Assembly (NCBI GenBank): GCA_009782315.1
Contig: WRJH01000004.1
Coordinates: 1-34,468 of the forward strand
Reading direction: 5' to 3'
Source of the DNA: Alphaproteobacteria bacterium
Lineage (GTDB): Bacteria > Pseudomonadota > Alphaproteobacteria > Rs-D84
DNA: 34,468 nt
Positions 32,303 to 34,468 of this stretch are shown in pieces. Position numbers and translations under genes: made by a program. Each line of letters starts with the position of its first letter. Position 1 is the stretch's first letter. The notes under the pieces were generated by a model. It had not been told where the DNA came from and made no database searches. It worked only from the letters and a program-made list of their open reading frames with translations.

Positions 32303-33781
32303 TTATTTCCCCATGATTGTTGTCGGACGATTGTCCAGATTTGCGAATTTTTCAATATGTTTCGCCAATTGTAGAACGCGAACATCGTCGAACCGGCGGC
32401 CGACCGCCTGTACGCCCAAGGGCAGGCCGTCGGCGGCGCGTGCGGCCGGCACGCTGCACGAAGGGATTCCGGACAAGTTCATGGCGACGGTAAACACGTC
32501 CAAAGCGTAATCGTCCAAAGGCGTCATTTTGGAATCCAGCGGAATCGCCGGGCCCGCGCCGGTCGGACAGATTATAAAGTCGCATTTTTCGAACGCCGCG
32601 CTGAACGCGTCGTCTATTATGCGGCGCACGCGCGCCGCCTGCATAAAATAAACTTCGTACGATTCGGACGACAGAACCGCGGTGCCGACGACCATGCGGC
32701 GTTTTACCTCTGTCCCGAATCCGACGCTGCGTGTCTTTTTATAAGTGTCGATTAAATCCGCGCCGGGAACGCGCAGACCGTAACGCATGCCGTCATAGCG
32801 CGCCAGGTTCGACGAAGCCTCTGCCGGCGCGATGATATAATACGCCGCCAGCGCGTCCAGGATATTGGGAATGGAAATTTCGACGATCTCCGCACCGCCA
32901 CGTTGAAGATTTTCGATATGCCCAGTCATCGCCGATTTCATGTCGGCGGAAATTTCGATGTTTGCGAATTCTTTCACGATTCCGATTTTAACGCCGTTCA
33001 GGGACAGGTCGGCCAAAGGTTCCAAAAGCGATGCGGCGATTTCATCGGCCTGCGGCGCGCTGGTGGATTCGCGAGCATCATGGCCGGCCATCGCGCCCAA
33101 CATCAATGCCGCGTCGTCAACCGTTCGCGCAATGGGGCCGGGATGGTCCAATGACGACGCGAACGCGATACAGCCATAGCGGCTGCATACGCCGTATGTC
33201 GGCTTCATCCCGACAAGCCCGGTAACAGCCGCCGGAAAACGTATGGAACCGCCCGTGTCCGTGCCGGTCGCGCAAACGGCCATACCGCCCGCGACCGCCG
33301 CCGTGGATCCGCCGGAAGACCCGCCGGGGGTCAGTCTTTTATCAAGTTGATAAGGATTCACCGGCGCGCCGAAATAAGACGTTTTCGACATCGTGCCCAT
33401 TGCGAATTCGTCCAGATTGGTTTTGCCGAGTAAAACACAGCCCGCGTCCGCCAGTTTCCGCGACACAGTCGATTCGTATTCCGGGACGAAATTGGAAAGC
33501 ATTTTCGACGCCGCAGTCGTGCGGATTCCCTTTGTCGCGAACAGGTCTTTCATGCCGATTGGAATGCCTTCCAGCGGGCGGGGATTGCCCGCGGCATACC
33601 GACGGTCCGATTCCGCCGCGTCGGCCAGCGCGCGTTCCGGCGTCACGGTTATATAGCAATTCAGTTCAGTCCCGAATTTTTCAATCCGGTCAAGATAAGC
33701 GCGCGTCAGTTCCGTCGCCGTGATTTCGCGGGATTTTAATTTCGCCAACGCGTCAAGAAGAGTCAAATCAATCAGGTTCAT
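32303..33781 (-). CDS. gatA: Aspartyl/glutamyl-tRNA amidotransferase subunit A
   Basis: GIPIGMKDLFATKGIRTTAASKML, KTNLDEFAMG, TPGGSSGGSTAAVAGG, GTDTGGSIRFPA. Confidence 0.95.
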   Translation of the reverse strand: MNLIDLTLLDALAKLKSREITATELTRAYLDRIEKFGTELNCYITVTPERALADAAESDRRYAAGNPRPLEGIPIGMKDLFATKGIRTTAASKMLSNFVPEYESTVSRKLADAGCVLLGKTNLDEFAMGTMSKTSYFGAPVNPYQLDKRLTPGGSSGGSTAAVAGGMAVCATGTDTGGSIRFPAAVTGLVGMKPTYGVCSRYGCIAFASSLDHPGPIARTVDDAALMLGAMAGHDARESTSAPQADEIAASLLEPLADLSLNGVKIGIVKEFANIEISADMKSAMTGHIENLQRGGAEIVEISIPNILDALAAYYIIAPAEASSNLARYDGMRYGLRVPGADLIDTYKKTRSVGFGTEVKRRMVVGTAVLSSESYEVYFMQAARVRRIIDDAFSAAFEKCDFIICPTGAGPAIPLDSKMTPLDDYALDVFTVAMNLSGIPSCSVPAARAADGLPLGVQAVGRRFDDVRVLQLAKHIEKFANLDNRPTTIMGK

Positions 33782-33782
33782 T

Positions 33783-34067
33783 TTATTCATCCATAACTTT
33801 CGGAACCGCAAAATATCCCTGGGCCGCATCCGGCGCGCTGGCCAGAACCGCGTCCCGTATATTTCCGTCCGTCACAATATCGTTGCGCAGGGGCGCGGCG
33901 TGTTCCACAGATGTCAGCATGGGCGTGACGCCGCCAGTGTCAATCTTTTGCAGCCTGTCCAGCCAGCCGATTACCGACGATATGTCCATCTGTTCCAATT
34001 GTTCATCCGGGATATCAATGCGTATCAAATGCGCGAATTTTGAGAGTTGTTGTGTTGTAAATGACAT
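33783..34067 (-). CDS. gatC: Aspartyl/glutamyl-tRNA amidotransferase subunit C
   Basis: KFAHLIRIDIPDEQLEQMDISSVIGWLDRLQKIDTGGVTPMLTSVEHAAPLRNDIVTDG...VPKVMDE. Confidence 0.9.
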   Translation of the reverse strand: MSFTTQQLSKFAHLIRIDIPDEQLEQMDISSVIGWLDRLQKIDTGGVTPMLTSVEHAAPLRNDIVTDGNIRDAVLASAPDAAQGYFAVPKVMDE

Positions 34068-34082
34068 TTTGTGCCTGCGTAT

Positions 34083-34111
34083 TTGCTATTTATTTAAAAA
34101 AGTCATATAAT
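34083..34111 (+). promoter_or_regulatory. Candidate promoter of ruvX
   Basis: TTGCTA (34083-34088) - 17 nt - TATAAT (34106-34111), 6 nt before ATG. Confidence 0.55.
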
Positions 34112-34117
34112 GATATC

Positions 34118-34468
34118 ATGTTATATCAGGATTTCAAGGACTTTGCGGCCAATATTCCGCAAACCGGCCGTCTTTTAGGAATTGATTTCGGGACAAAGCG
34201 CATAGGCGTCGCGGTCAGCGACGAATCCCGTGAATTCGTATTTCCAAGGGATATTATCCCAAACGCGGAATTCGACATCGCCGGATTAATCGAATCCGAA
34301 AAAATCGTCGGAATTGTTGTCGGGTTGCCCGCGCATGCGGACGGGACTGATTCGGAAACCACAAAACTGGTGCGGGAATTCGCGGGGAAATTGTCCGTGT
34401 CCGTGGCTGTGCCGGTGGGATTTGTCGACGAAAGCCTGACAAGCGTGGCGGCCGAAGAGCGGCAAACG
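34118..34468 (+). CDS. ruvX: Holliday junction resolvase-like RuvX/YqgF, truncated by window end
   Basis: LLGIDFGTKRIGVAVSDESREFVFP...IVVGLPAHADGTDSETT...VDESLTS. Confidence 0.88.
   Translation, partial: MLYQDFKDFAANIPQTGRLLGIDFGTKRIGVAVSDESREFVFPRDIIPNAEFDIAGLIESEKIVGIVVGLPAHADGTDSETTKLVREFAGKLSVSVAVPVGFVDESLTSVAAEERQT

Noticed and set aside
1-34468. tRNA, rRNA, prophage or transposase genes
   Set aside because: No cloverleaf, rRNA core sequence or recognisable transposase/integrase reading frame found by eye.

Overview
This 34.5 kb window reads as a compact, gene-dense alphaproteobacterial-type chromosome segment. Lineage is inferred only from gene content and style; an uncultured host-associated lineage is plausible but unproven. 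Recognisable genes on + include: 3' end of a DUF1460-like protein, hemolysin III, thrS, a VirB2-like pilin, a SAM methyltransferase, a SPOR protein, tatA, ftsK, a continuous ybeY-lnt ORF, an M23 peptidase, sufS/MIP18/sufE, ftsL-like/ftsI, an outer-membrane beta-barrel and ruvX. On - they include: a 1019-aa Cys-rich secreted protein, an RHH/SUKH-like/HNH-like/membrane protein operon, a DksA-like protein, trxA, nlpD-like, tatC/tatB, an ART-like ORF, lolA, recJ, miaB and gatC/gatA/gatB with several small ORFans. The most striking signal is a dispersed set of about 14 tracts. Each is about 35 bp and consists of about five degenerate heptamers, from several unrelated sequence families (GCATATG, GCATAGA, CGTAAGA, TTAGTTG, GATTTCT, ACGAACC). 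Many occur as inverted pairs. They bridge ORFs, supply stop codons, encode signal-peptide cores, or sit in-frame inside conserved proteins (Lnt, GatB). A second class of about 46-bp composite palindromes (GTAGGGGCG...CGCCCCTAC and CCCTCACC...GGGGGGAGT) also lies in-frame inside ybeY and lnt. Other notable points are a TGS-less ThrRS, a DksA-like protein lacking zinc-finger cysteines, a KTST variant in FtsI, possible leaderless promoters, and ORFans inside housekeeping operons. No database searches were run; all family names come from motif recognition.
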